Source: Sipunculus nudus (lineage: Eukaryota > Annelida > Sipuncula > Golfingiida > Sipunculidae). Taken from it: 64,000 bases of DNA. The stretch's first letter is position 1; each line of letters begins with the position of its first letter. The translations under genes were made by a program, and so were the position numbers. The notes beneath the pieces were generated by a model. The model was not told the DNA's origin and ran no database searches. It saw only the letters and a list, made by a program, of their open reading frames with translations. Shown one piece after another: positions 12,283 through 25,110 of the stretch. The DNA lies in assembly GCA_026874595.1 (NCBI GenBank), contig CM049306.1, positions 65,970,019 through 66,034,018 on the forward strand. Reading direction: 5' to 3'.

Positions 12283-13490
12283 TCTCTTTGTCTGTTTGTT
12301 TGTTGTTTGTCACGACTCTCCAGGTCACACTTTTGCATCAATCAACTTGAAACTTACAGGCCTAAATGACAAACCGATTTCTAGTGCCCTATTGTTTTTG
12401 ATCAACATTGCTCCAAGGTCAAGGGTCAAGGTCACGACAGGTATGGTTAACGGTTTTTGCACCATAACTTCGCCATAAATAGGCTTATCCACTTCTGCAA
12501 TAGCTCATTTTTTTCGTCACCACCTGGCCTTTCTTTTGACATGTTGCTTACTTAAATTTGCCGTTACCATGGTTACATTTTTTGGGCAAAAATCATGGAA
12601 ATTGGAAATAACACGACCATTTTTTGTAACTTTGTCAATTGTTAAGCTACAGACGTCTAGTTTTGGTCATTATGTACCTTATAGGCAGCTTGACATGATA
12701 AAACTCAAAGTCTCGCCAAATCTCGCACCATTTCTCGTTAAACAAGTCTTCGAGATTTCATTAAATATGACCTACAGGTTGCATTTTTTAACAATGGCTT
12801 TGAAATTGATATATTTTGTGTTATTTATAAATATCTCGAGATCATTTTTTTATTATTTTTTGGAAATAGCCACCAGGGGGCGTGGTACATGAAACACTGT
12901 AACATATCATTTTTCTGCAATATCTCAAAAAATATGAAACGTGACACCATTTTTTGGTCGTATCTGAAACTAGGAACATTGGCTTATCCCTTCGCACATG
13001 TTGCTTTGTGCTGCCGTTACCATGGTTACCAAATTTTGGGGTAAAACTTGACAATCTGAAAATTCGGAGTTTTCCAGCTTCTATCTCTGTTGATATTTGC
13101 GATAGAAAGGTCTGGTTTTTGGCGTTAGACAGCATCCCTCTAGTTCTAAGCCGTTCAATCGCAAGTCTCGTCATATCTCGCACCGTTTCTCGTGAAACGA
13201 GAACACGTGACCATTCAAAGAAATGCCTATAATTCTGTCATTTTTTACGCTACAGACACATGGTTTGCAGCGCTGGATAGCGGCTGACACTTGCAGTCAC
13301 ATTCAGGGGTCACATTGTTAGTCTCGTCAAATCTCGCGCCGTTTTTCGCCATACCACCAAGACACGTGCCGTCGCCGCAAGTGGCGGCAGGGTCCTTACG
13401 GTGGGCGGCCGGCGTGTGCAGCGGTCCGTGACGGCCTCTCCGGGCCCCATCTATTATCATACATGTTGGAGGCACAGTCACAACTTAATT
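12283..13490 (+). mobile_element. Type S fragment joined to a type T element
   Basis: Has the S head, an AGGTCA stretch (near 12414), GTTACCATGGTTAC (12563 and 13016-13029), a CTCF-like core (near 12870) and S palindromes, then a GC-rich tail (13340-13460). It has no CTAG end; instead it runs into the hairpin array of the next T element. The same S-tail to T-hairpin junction recurs at 62.3 kb. Confidence 0.55.
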
Positions 13491-13730
13491 GCTTGCTCGA
13501 AATCTTCGATTTCCGCAAGCATGTTCGTCAGTTGCGTATGTCTGTTTGTCTCTTTGTCTGTTTGTTGCTTCTTCGATTTCCGCAAGCATGTTCATCAGTT
13601 GCGTATGTCTGTTTGTCTTTTTGTTTGTTTGTTGCTTGCCGGAATCAAAGATTTCGGCAAGCATATTGGTCAGTTGCGTATGTCTGTTTGTCTGTCTGTC
13701 TGTCTGTTTGTTTGTTTGTCACCACTCTTC
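13491..13730 (+). repeat. 5' hairpin module array (three copies)
   Basis: Each full module is a 13-bp inverted repeat of the form GCTTGCCGGAATC, 3-nt loop, GATTTCGGCAAGC, followed by about 20 nt (ATGTTGGTCAGTTGCGTATG-like) and a TCTGTTTG tract of variable length. Copy number varies between elements: three here, two at 16593, three at 39479, four at 62320. Confidence 0.8.
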
Positions 13731-16586
13731 TGGCCACCATTTTGCCACAATAACCTTAAAACTTACAGGGATGTTCGAAAACATAATTTCTAGGTGCCCT
13801 ATTGTTTTTGGTTAAAATAGGTCAAAGGTCAAGGTCAAGGTCGTCAAAATTTCTCAAATCGTTTTTTTCTTCATATCTTTGTGACTATTAGTCGTATCTA
13901 CTTCAACAATAGCTCATTTTAATCGTCATTCCAAGGCCTGTCATCTGGTGTGTAGCTGACTCAAATTTGTCGTAACCATGGTTACAAATTTTGGGGGAAA
14001 AGTCATGATATTCGAAAATAAGGGATCTTATTTTTCTAACTTTGTCAGTTTTAAAGCTAGAGTGATCCAATTTTTCGCATCAGGTAGCATTCAACTAGTA
14101 CTACAAGATTTTATGACAAGTCTTGCAGTATCTCGTAAAATATCTCGTGAATAGAGATATTTCGAGATTTCATTCATCTTGCGCCAAAGGCCACATTATT
14201 GCAGGAATCTTTTTGAAACTGACATATCATAAGTCCTACACTAGTATCTCGAAATTGTTTTTTCATTTTTTGAATATGGCTCCTAGGGGGCGCTGCACAC
14301 GACCCTCACACACATATCATTACATTGGCCATATCTCTAAAACCCAAAGCCTCAATTACATAAACTATAGCTTATTTTTTCCCTCTGAGTCTTCTCCATA
14401 AACTGATAATGTCATCTGGTCTCAATTTTGTGTCACTGTGTCATTGTGTCCGTCTGTTTGTCAGTTGTCCTCAAATTCGCCTGCTTGCTCTTGCGTCTCA
14501 CATATAGCATTCTACAGGCCACAGTTTTGAAAGAATCCTTTTGAAACTATTACATCTTAAGTCTTACACTAATATCTCGAAACGAATTTTCATTTTCCGG
14601 ATATGGCCGCTAGGGGGCGCTGAACTCGAACCTCTCCCAACATATCATGCTTTTTTGTTTGTTTGTTTGTTTGTCATCAATCTCCTGACCACAATTTTGC
14701 CACAATAGCCTTGAAACTTACAGGGATGATGAAAAACATAATTTCTAGGTGCCCTTTTGTTTCTAGCCAAAATAGGTCAAAGGTCAAGGTCTAGGTCGTC
14801 AAAACTTCTCAAAAGGGTTTTTTCTTCATATCTTTGTGACTATTAGTCGTATCTACTTCAATGATAGCTCATTTTAATCGTCATTCCAAGGCCTGTCATC
14901 TGGTGTGTAGCTGACACAAATTTGCCGTAACCATGGTTACGAATTTTGGGGGAAAGTCATGATATTTGAAAATAAGGGGTCTTATTTTTCCAACTTTGTC
15001 AGTTTTAAAGCAAGAGTGATCTAGTTTTTTGCATCAGGTAGCATTGAACTAGTACTACAATATTTTATAAAAGTCTTGCAGTATCTCGTAAAATATCTCG
15101 TGAATAGAGATATTTCGAGATTTCATTCATCTTGCGTCAAAGGCCACATTATTGCAAGAACCTTTTTGAAACTGTCAAATCATAAGTCCTACACTAGTAT
15201 CTCGAAATTGTTTTTTCATTTTTTGAATATGGCTGCTAGGGGGCGCTGCACACAACCCTCACACACATATCATTACATTGGCCATATCTCTAAAACCCAA
15301 AGCCTACATTACATAAACTATAGCTTATTTTTTCCCTCTGAGTCTTCTCCATAAACTGATAATGTCATCTGGTCTCAATGTTGTGTCACTTTGTCAGTGT
15401 GTCTGTCTGTTTGTCAGTTGTCCTCAAATTCGCCTGCTTGCTCTTGCGTCTCACATATAGCATTCTACAGGCCACAGTTTTGAAAGAATCCTTTTGAAAC
15501 TATTACATCTTAAGTCTTACACTAATATCTCAAAACAGATTTTCCATTTTCCGGATATGGCCCCTAGGGGGCGCTGAACTCGAACCTCTCCCAACATATC
15601 ATGCTTTGGCAATATCTCCAAAACTATAAACCTCAGTTACATAAACTGTAGCTTTTTTCTTCCTTTGAGTCTTTTTCATAACCTGGAGTAGTCATCTGGA
15701 CTCAATCTTGAGTCACTTTGTCAGTGTGTCCGTCTGTTTGTCAGTTGTCCTAAAATTCGCCTGCTTGCTGGTTCTTGCGTCTCACATATAGCATTCTATA
15801 GGCCACAGTTTTGATGAAATCCTTTTGAACCTATTACACCTTATGTCTTACACTAATATCTAGAAAATAAATTTTTCATTTTCCGGATATGGCCACAAGT
15901 GGGCGCTGCACACGACCCTCACACACATACCAATGTTTTGGCCATATCTGTAAACCCAAAGCCTCAGTTACATAAACTAAAGCTTATTTTCTTCCTTTGA
16001 GTCTTTTGCATAACCTGATTAAGGCATCTGGTTTCAATCTTCTGTCACTTTGTCAGTGTGTCCATCTGTTTGTACGTTATCTTCAAAGTCGCCTGCTTGC
16101 TGGTTCTTACGCCTTACATATAGCATTCTACAGGCCACAGCTTTGACGGAATCCTTTTGAAACTGGGACATCTTATGTCATACACTAATAATACGAAACG
16201 CATTTGTCGTCTTCGGAATATGTCCGCTAGAGGGCGCTACAGTCGAACCTCCCAGGTATATAATTAATTCGCCATACCTCCAAAACTATAAATCTAAATT
16301 ACATAAATTATAACTCATTTTCTTCCTTTGAATCTTCTCCATAACTAGGTAAAGTCATCTGGTGTCAATCTTGTCTCACAAAGTCAGTATATCTGTCTGT
16401 TCGTCTTTTGTTGTCAGCTTTGTCTGCTTCCCTGTTCTTTTGTCTCATATGTCATTCTACAGGCCACATATTCTCAGCAATGTCCCTGAGAGTCATTCCA
16501 TTAATAGAAAACCGACAATATGTTCTGTCTGTCCGTCTGTGTTTCACTTCTGATTTCCGGCAAGCGTTCGACCTATGGTCGTCTAG
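13491..16586 (+). mobile_element. Type T element with hairpin array at its 5' end
   Basis: Starts with three successive 5' hairpin modules (13491, about 13566 and 13634; the middle one has lost its left arm), then a TCTG/TTTG tract, head, AGGTCA array (near 13828), GTAACCATGGTTAC (near 13972) and 330-bp units. A second head begins inside a unit near 14652 (poly-T then GTTTGTTTG). The 3' terminus ends CTAG at 16583-16586. Confidence 0.65.
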
Positions 16587-19186
16587 TTTGTTGCTTGCCG
16601 GAATCAAAGATTTCGGCAAGCATATTGGTCAGTTGCGTATGTCTGTTTGTCTGTCTGTTTGTTTGTTGCTTGCCGGAATCAAAGATTTCGGCAAGCATAT
16701 TGGTCAGTTGCGCTTGTCTGTTTGTCTGTCTGTCTGTTTGTTTGTTTGTTTGTTTGTCACCACTCTCCTGGCCACAATTTTGCCACAATAACCTTGAAAC
16801 TTACAGGGATGTTGGAAAACATAATTTCTAGGTGCCCTGTTGTTTTTGGTTAAAATAGGTCAAAGGTCAAGGTCAAGGTCGTCAAAACTTCTCAAAACGT
16901 TTTTTTCTTCATATCTTTGTGACTATTAGTCGTATCTACTTCAACAATAGCTCATTTTAATCGTCATTCCAAGGCCTGTCATCTGGTGTGTAGCTTACTC
17001 AAATTTGCCGTAACCATGGTTACAATTTTTTGGGGAAAAGTCATGATATTCGAAAATAAGGGATCTTATATTTCTAACTTTGTCAGTTTTAAAGCTAGAG
17101 TGATCTAGTTTTTTGCATCAGGTAGCATTCAACTAGTACTACAAGATTTTATTACAAGTCTTGAAGTATCTCGTAAAATATCTCGTGAATAGAGATATTT
17201 CGAGATTTCATTCATCTTGTGCAAAAGGCCACATTATTGCAGGAATCTTTTTGAAACTGACATATCATAAGTCCTTCACTAGTATCTCGAAATTGTTTTT
17301 TCATTTTTTTAATATGGCTGCTAGGGGGCGCTGCACACGACCCTCAGACACATATCATTACATTGGCCATATCTCTAAAACCCAAAGCCTCAATTACATA
17401 AACTAAAGCTTATTTTTTCCCTCTGAGTCTTCTCCATAAAACTGAAAATGTCATCTGGTCTCAATGTTGTGTCACTGTGTCATTGTGTCCGTCTGTTTGT
17501 CAGTTGTCCTCAAATTCGCCTGCTTGCTCTTGCGTCTCACATATAGCATTGTACAGGCCACAGTTTTGAAAGAATCCTTTTGAAACTATTACATCTTAAG
17601 TCTTACACTAATATCTCGAAACCAATTTTTTATTTTCCGGATATGGCCGCTAGGGAGCCCTGAACTCGAACCTCTCCCAACATATCATGCTTTTTTGTTT
17701 GTTTGTTTGTCATCACTCTCCTGACCACAATTTTGCCACAATAACCTTGAAACTTACAGGGATGTTCGAAAAACATAATTTCTAGGTGCCCTTTTGTTTC
17801 TGGCCAAAATAGGTCAAAGGTCAAGGTCAAGGTCGTCAAAACTTCTCAAAACGGTTTTTCTTCATATCTTTGTGACTATTAGCCGTATATACTTCAACGA
17901 TAGCTCATTTTAATCGTCATTCCAGGGCCTGTCATCTGGTGTGTAGCTGACTCAAATTTGCCGTAACCATGGTTACGAATTTTGAGGGAAAGTCATGATA
18001 TTTGAAAATAAGGGGTCTTATTTTTCCAACTTTGTCAGTTTTAAAGCTAGAGTGATCTAGTTTTTTGCCTCAGGTAGCATTCAACTAGTACTACAAGATT
18101 TTATCAAACGTCTTGCAGTATCTCGTAAAATATCTCGTGAATAGAGATATTTCGAGATTTCATTCATCATGCGTCAAAGGCCACATTATTGCAGGAACAT
18201 TTTTGAAACTGTCAAATCATAAGTCCTACACCAGTATCTCAAAATTGTTTTTTCATTTTTTGAATATGGCTGCTAGGGGGCGCTGCACACTACCCTCACA
18301 CACATATCATTACATTGGCCATATCTCTAAAACCCAAAGCCTCAATTACATAAACTATAGCTTATTTTTTCCCTCTGAGTCTTCTCAATAAACTGATAAT
18401 GTCATCTGGTCTCAATGTTGTGTCACTTTGTCAGTGTGTCTGTCTGTTTGTCAGTTGTCCTCAAATTCGCCTGCTTGCTCTTGCGTCTCACATATAGCAT
18501 TCTACAGGCCACAGTTTTGAAAGAATCCTTTTGAAACTATTACATCTTAAGTCTTACACTAATATCTCAAAACAAATTTTCCATTTTCCGGATATGGCCG
18601 CTAGGGGGCGCTGAACTCGAACCTCTCCCAACAAATCATGGTTTGGCAATATCTCCAAAACTATAAACCTCAGTTACATAAACTATAGCTTTTTTCTTCC
18701 TTTGAGTCTTCTTCATAACCTGGAGTAGTCATCTGGACTCAATCTTGAGTCACTTTGTCAGTGTGTCCGTCTGTTTGTCAGTTGTCCTCAAATTCGCCTG
18801 CTTGCTGGTTCTTGCGTCTCACATATAGCATTCTATAGGCCACAGTTTTGATGAAATCCTTTTGAAACTATTACACCTTATGTCTTACACTAATATCTAG
18901 AAAAAATATTTTTCATTTTCCGGATATGGCCGCTAGGGGGCGCTGAACTCGAACCTCTCCCAACATATCATGCTTTGGCAATATCTCCAAAACTATAAAC
19001 CTCAGTTACAAAAAACTCTCGTTGTTTGCTTCCTTTGAGTTTTCTCCATAACCTGGATTAGTCATCCAGACTCAATCTTGAGTCACTTTGTCAGTGTTTT
19101 CGTCTGTTTGTCAGTTGTCCTCAAATTCGCCTGCTTAATTGTTGGCTCTTGCGTCTCACATATAGCATTCTATAGGCCATAGTTTT
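16587..19186 (+). mobile_element. Type T element, left part, interrupted by LINE
   Basis: Opens with two hairpin modules (16593-16621 and 16668-16696), a TCTG/TTTG tract, head, AGGTCA array (near 16856) and GTAACCATGGTTAC (near 17011). 330-bp units follow, with CTCF-like cores including TGGCCGCTAGGGGGCGCTG at 18595-18613. Another head starts within a unit at about 17690. The element continues at 24327 on the far side of the LINE insertion. Confidence 0.65.
19176..19186. repeat. Left target-site duplication of the LINE
   Basis: GCCATAGTTTT here is repeated at 24327-24337. Other copies of this repeat read GCCACAG at this site, so the shared T variant in both flanks supports a true duplication of about 11 bp. 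The exact right edge is blurred by the adjoining T-run. Confidence 0.75.
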
Positions 19187-19204
19187 TTTTTTTTTTTTTT
19201 TTTT
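19183..19204 (-). repeat. LINE poly(A) tail
   Basis: 22 consecutive T on the + strand, the A tail of the minus-strand LINE; the first few bases overlap the target-site duplication. Confidence 0.9.
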
Positions 19205-19512
19205 ATTGAAACAACTTATAAACAGATACAAAAGAACATACAAATAGACATATATGAAAAGATACAAATACATTCACATAGACGGACATAAAGCAAAACA
19301 TGTATGTTTCTATATCACATATTTTTAACTCATAGATCTATAATCAGATGTTAGTTACAGTGTTTAATTGAGAATGATACATATATACATATACACATAT
19401 ATAAACTCCTGTTCATACATATACACGCATACATACATATACGTGTTGACAAAGGTTCTAAAAAAATAAAACAGGAAAAGAAAATAGATTTATTTTTACT
19501 CTTTTTTTGTTT
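19205..19512 (-). other. LINE 3' untranslated region
   Basis: About 310 bp between the ORF2 stop codon and the poly(A) tail, AT-rich, with repeated ATACATATA-like stretches. No coding potential seen. Confidence 0.7.
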
Positions 19513-22500
19513 CTAAAAGATAATATGAATATTGTCCCATTTTTCAATATGACTCTTGATTTTATCGCGTTTCCTTGCAATATTCCTTTCTATATTATGA
19601 ACTTGTTCTACGTATATTTTGAAACTAATGTTTGTTGGCATTGTCTTGTTGCATTTGCAATTGTATATAAATTTTTTTGTTAACAGAAGTAGCATATCAA
19701 TCAGGCTATATTTTGTTGTGTTGAATATAACAGATTTTATATCAAACATCTCTTCATTTATCCCATTATGTAGAGTTGATACCCAATTTTTAACTTGAAA
19801 TATTATCTTTTTAGTTTCTCTACAATGATAAAAAAGATGTAACAATGTTTCTTTTTCAGAATTGCAGAAGGTGCAAAGTGTTGTTTCCTTTTTTCCAATG
19901 ATAAATAAAAATGGGTTCAAAGCAATACATCTATGAAGTAGTTTAAACTGGAACATTCTCAGTTCTTCTGATATGGTTATTTTTTTAATATTCTGAAATG
20001 CTTCAAATACTATTTCTTGATAATCTCCTTGCATATCTCTGTTCCATTTTTCTACAACTTTTGAAGGTTCTATATATATCTTGAGTATTAATTCTTTATA
20101 AATTGTGTTTGTTACTTTTTTCATTTTCTTAACTATTTCTAAATTTGAATTATAGACTGTTTTTGTTATTTTATCTGTTGCCAGTTCTTTCTTCCACCTG
20201 AATGGGATTGCATCCACTATACTCATGTATTGCATTTTCTTGATATTTACTTTAGTTTTATCTGTTAATTCTCTGTGGGACAGGAAGACATATTTTTCTC
20301 CATTATACTTTGTGATATCTTTTATACTTGTTATTCCAGCTATATGCAAAGTTTTATTATAAACTATTTTGTTACCAACTTTTATATGAGAGTTGAAAAA
20401 TAATATTTCATTTAGAATTTCGTCACAAGTATTTACATGTTTAAAGTTATATTTGCCCCAAATGTTGAGTACCTCTCTCCAAAATGGATGACATGTATTG
20501 CTAAAATGGCGAAAATCATCAGATTTTAAATTACATTGGAATATAAGGGGTCCTAATTTTTTAAACTGAACATTGACTATTTGTCTCCATCCCTCATCTG
20601 TTTGTCCCGAGACAAATCTTTTAATCCATCCAATTTTTAATGCTTCCATTTTGGATTTAAGATGTATCATATTGAGCCCCCCTTTATCCATTGGCGCAAT
20701 TAAGGTTGTTCTTTTTATCTTTTCTTGACCTCCCCAGATAAACTTATACAAGAGTGCTTCAATTTCTTTTAAATAATTTAGCGAAGGATTTGGTAAAACT
20801 TGAAATGCGTAAGTTAATTGTGACAAGATATGGGCTTTTATAATAGTAATTTTACCTGAGAGAGACATTGTTCTTGTTGCCCATATATTTAAAATGGCTT
20901 TGATTTTACTTAATATTTCTTTGTAATTGATATCTTTCATTTTTCGCCAATCTGGGTGTATATATATACCAAGAATCTTTATGGGTTCTGTGCACCACTT
21001 AAGTCCTAAATTTTTCATACTGTCGCCTATATTTTTAGTGTTTTCTATTACTGGCATAATAACAGTTTTATCTAAATTCACCTTCAGTCCAGATATTTTT
21101 TGAAAATTTTGAAATGTTAAAATGGCTTCTTTTATTGATTCTTGCCCTACTGTGAGGAAGAGAGCAGTATCATCTGCATATTGGATTAATTTATGTTCTT
21201 TACCAGCAACATTTATCCCTCTTATTTTTGTATTGTTTCGTATTTTAATTGCCAATATTTCTGAAGCTATTATAAATAAGTATGGAGAAAGAGGGCATCC
21301 TTGTCTAACACCACGCGTTACTGGAAAATAGTTTGTTGCCCATCCTCTGTTCATTACACAGCTACTGATGTCTGAATATAATATATTAATCCATTTCTAA
21401 AAAGCAGATCCAAAATTAAACATATGTAAAGTGTTTTGAATATGGGACCATTCTAAAAAGTCGAAAGCTTTCTCAAAATCTATTGACAAGAGATAACTTT
21501 CTATATTATGTGTCTTTGAATAGGCAAATAAATCTATAATTTTTACTATATTCTCCCCAATGTATCTATTTTTAATAAAACCTGTTTGGTCTGGACCTAT
21601 TAAAATGTGTAACACTGATTTTAGTCTATTTGCGAGGGTTTTGGCAATAATTTTATAATCAGTGTTTAACATTGAGAGAGGGCGCCAGTTCTTTAAAACT
21701 AGAGTATCTTTATCTTTCTTTGGTATTAGGCAAAGGATGCCTTGGCGCATAGTGGTTGGCAAGGTTCCAGTTTCAAAAGAGTATTTTATTGCATTTATAT
21801 AGTATTCTTTAATATGATCCCAAAAAACTCTGTAAAATTCAGCAGGGAAGCCATCTGGACCTGGTGTTTTCTTCATCTGAAGCGATTTCAATGTACTAAA
21901 TAGCTCTGCAGGGTTAATTTCTTTGTCGCACATTTGTTTATCTTCCTGTGGCAGGATTCTAATGTTATCTAATAAATCATAATTATCTAAAGAGTTTTCC
22001 TGGTTAACTGTGGACTCTGTGGTTGTATATAGAGATTTATAAAATTTAACCTGTTCTTCTAGAATATCTTTTGTATCACTTAGTATTTTACCATTATAAT
22101 CTTTCAGTTTGTGAATCGATTTTTGTTCGTAGTTTCTTTTTTCCATGTTTAAAAAGTATTTTGTTGGTTTGTTTCCTTCTGTATACCATTTACATTTACA
22201 TCTTTCTTTCTCAACAAATTGTTTGTGTTTATTGACTGTAATTTCCCATCTTAATTTATCTGCAATACTCTTTGTTAAGTTATATTGGTGTTGAGCTTTA
22301 CAGATCTCTCTCTCTAAGGCTATCATTTTGTTATTATAATTTTTCTTTTTGTTTGCTGCAAATGATATGGTTTCTCCTCTGATTTGGCATTTCAGTGTGT
22401 CCCATAATAGGGCTGGATTTGCATCTTTATTGTTCAATACTGTATGATGAATACATTTTTTAATTTGATTTACATAATTTTCATCCTCAAGCAGTGAGCA

Positions 22501-23259
22501 GTTCAATTTCCAATAGCCCGGTCCTCTTTTATAATTACTTAGACTTAACTTTATATATATCAATGAATGGTCTGTTTTATATGCTGGCTCAATGTCTGAG
22601 AATTCTACATAATTGCCTAAACTTTTGCTTATTAGAAAGTAATCTAGCCGAGAAAAAAGTGGTTTTGGGTTATACCGATGCCATGAATATTTTAGTATAC
22701 CAGAATGTTGTGTTCTCCAAATATCTGTAAGTTGTGAAAATTCTGCCCATTGTAGGAGTATTTCCCTTGCTTTCTCATGAGTGTGTACATTACCCCCTTC
22801 TTTATCCACAGCTGGGTTCATGACAACATTAAAATCTCCTCCAATTATTAATTTGTCTACTTCCATTTGTGATAGTGTTTTTATTAAATTAGTGAAAAAT
22901 TCTGGATCATCTTTATTAGGTCCATAGAGATTAACCAGTGTAACATTATGTATTCCTATTGATACATTAAGTATAATAAATCTTCCATGTTTATCTTGTG
23001 TATTATTCTTGATATTAATACCTGCTCTGTTTTTTATTAAGATGCATACTCCTCTGGACTGACTGGTGCCATGACTAAAGTAGATTTGGTTGCCCCATTC
23101 AGATTTCCATCTATTCTCAGACTCTACATTACTGTGCGTTTCCTGGATAAATATTATATGAAATGTTTTCCGATTCAACCAATGAAATAACTCTCTTCTT
23201 TTCCTGTTACACCCAAGACCCCTAACATTGAGAGAGGCAATGTTACAAGTGTCTGTCAT
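19513..23259 (-). pseudogene. LINE ORF2 endonuclease-reverse transcriptase, one internal stop
   Basis: 1,248 codons in one frame, broken only by a TAG at codon 621 (21397-21399); the two halves (620 and 613 residues from Met) are therefore one gene, not two. Residues 1-235 form an APE-type endonuclease: LNVRGLG at 10-16, QETHS at 39-43, GGDFN at 140-144, SRLDYF at 203-208, TDHS at 229-232. The reverse transcriptase follows: KKTPGPDGFPAEFY (463-476), KNWRPLSMLN (523-532), SIDFEKAFD (592-600), RQGCPLSP (652-659) and the catalytic YADD (694-697). A C-terminal zinc-knuckle-like C-X2-C-X8-H-X4-C lies at 1129-1146. In L1-type elements this protein nicks target DNA and copies the RNA in place. Length and motif order fit L1/Tx1 ORF2. 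The stop falls between RT motifs A and B and would truncate the enzyme before YADD. The chosen start is the Met just before the endonuclease domain. Clade assignment (L1 versus Tx1) is by eye. Confidence 0.93.
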
Positions 23260-24326
23260 ATTAGATAATAATTGTTAGAGATAAGCCTCTGATGTGACCT
23301 GTTCTTTTATTCCTGAAACCCTCTATAGTAAAGATTGCTAATCTTTCAGCTTTCATTTTCAAATCTAATAATACATGATCATAATCAACATATGTTGGCA
23401 ATAATGAATAGAAACATATGAATATCAAAAGGTTCAATATAAAGGTAGTACAGAATAGGACAGAGGACAGTACAATATACATAAAGTATACACCAGTAAC
23501 ATGAATAGAGAACATCTAGCACATACACTTCCAAAGGTTAGTTACGTCAGCAGTAAGTCCTATCTCTATAAAGGTAGAAAGAGTGCTGATCATATAATAT
23601 GGCGGACAGTGATGTACTTGTCAGTTGTGTTGTAGGTGTAGTACCTGGAGTACATCTAGCAAGTTAGTATGAGAGATGCTCCCACACATTTTTCAAATTT
23701 TAATTAATGACCGTATCAATTAGTCTATATGCAAAAAAATTTTTTTAACTTTAAATATAAAGTATAGAATACGTATCTCTTATTATATTATGTTTTTTAC
23801 CTGATTATAAAGGTTTGTACCACGAAATCTAATTAAAATAAGAAGCAAAGCAGAAAACACCTAGGGAAATTGATTCTTAGGAGTTTTTAGAGACAGGAAA
23901 TAAAAACAAAATTAAAACTCTGAAGATAAATGTAACTTCTTGTGACAAAAAAGTATCAAATCTGTTATCTTTCTTGTTAATACCTGATGTCTCCTTTTTC
24001 TAGGATTAAACCAAGTCTCTGTAATGTATGTAACAATAAATCAAACCTTAATCATCAACTTACAAGCTATACAAGTTATGCACATTGACTCTATTACATA
24101 TCCTGACATTCCTTATCAACAGTATTTATACTGATGACTAACGGCTCATGACTTGTCCCAAATCACATTGCTGAAGTTTTCCAAAGAAATTACCACAGTA
24201 TTCTGTATATATATGTTTTACAATAGTGACCCACTGATTATTCCATGTTATCAATCCATTGGATAGTAGAATCTCTACATGTTGGCAGATGCACAATTAA
24301 TGATACTGTTTTATGTAGAGTATAGA
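23260..24326 (-). other. LINE 5' region, no ORF1 recognised
   Basis: About 1.07 kb upstream of ORF2. The only open frame of note is 84 codons (23261-23515), hydrophobic at its start and without RRM or CCHC motifs, so I do not call it ORF1. The region is AT-rich with several stop codons in every frame. Confidence 0.6.
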
Positions 24327-25110
24327 GCCATAGTTTTGACGGAATCCTTTTGAAACTATTACATCTTATGTCTTACTCTAATATCTATATACATATTTTT
24401 CATTTTCCGGATATGGCCACTAGTGGGCGCTGCACACGACCCTCACACACATACCATTGTATTGGCCATATCTCTACACCAAAAGCCTCTGTTATATAAA
24501 CCATAGCTTATTTTCTTCCTTTGAGTCTTCTCCATAACCTGATTAAGGCATCTGGTTTCAATCTTCTGTCACTTTGTCAGTGTGTCCATCTGTTTGACCG
24601 TTATCCTCAAAGTCGCCTGCTTGATGGTTCTTACGCCTTACATATAGCATTCTACAAGCCACAGCTTTGACGGAATCCTTTTAAAACTGGGACATCTCAT
24701 GTCATACAATAATAATACGAAACGCATTTGTCGTCTTCGTAATATGTCTGCTAGAGGGCGCTACAGTCGAGCCTCCCAAGTATATCATTAATTCGCCATA
24801 CCTCCAAAACTATAAATCTAAATTACATAAATTATAACTCATTTTCTTCCTTTGAATCTTCTCAATCACTAGGTTATGTCATCTGGTGTCAATCTTGTCT
24901 CACAAAGTCACTATGTCTGTCTGTTCGTCTTTTGTTGTCAGTTTTGTCTGCTTGCCTGTTCTTTTGTCTCATATGTCATTCTATGGGCCACATATTCTCA
25001 GCAATGTCCCTGAGAGTCATTCCATTAATAGAAAACCGACAATATGTTCTGTCTGTCCGTCTGTGTTTCACTTCCGATTTCCGGCAAGCGTTCGACCTAT
25101 GGTCGTCTAG
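24327..25110 (+). mobile_element. Type T element, right part after LINE
   Basis: Resumes at the right target-site duplication (24327-24337) and continues through CTCF-like cores near 24413 and 24744, the GTCTGTCTGTTCGTC tract and the 3' terminus hairpin ending CTAG (25107-25110). Confidence 0.7.

Larger units (their letters stand above)
19187..24326 (-). mobile_element. L1/Tx1-type LINE retrotransposon, ~5.1 kb
   Basis: A non-LTR element on the minus strand. Its 3' end is a pure A tail (T-run at 19183-19204 on the + strand), it is bounded by 11-bp duplications, and it holds one long endonuclease-reverse transcriptase reading frame. The insertion splits a type T repeat unit exactly where neighbouring units read CCACAGTTTTGACGGAATCC. 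The ~1.07 kb upstream of ORF2 has no recognisable ORF1, so the copy is either 5'-truncated or has a decayed ORF1. It is younger than the host repeat, since its reading frame is nearly intact. Confidence 0.9.

Noticed and set aside
13401-13815. Open frames rich in Cys, Leu, Val and Ser (CLSVCLFVCLFV-like) here and at 16408-16831, 39523-39784 and 62052-62692
   Set aside because: They are translations of the TCTG/TTTG microsatellite and hairpin modules, open in two or three frames at once, with no conserved start or domain.
19513-21354. Treating the downstream RT half as a separate gene
   Set aside because: It is in the same frame as 21397-23259, and joined motifs A, B and C fall on both sides of a single TAG; it is one broken ORF2.
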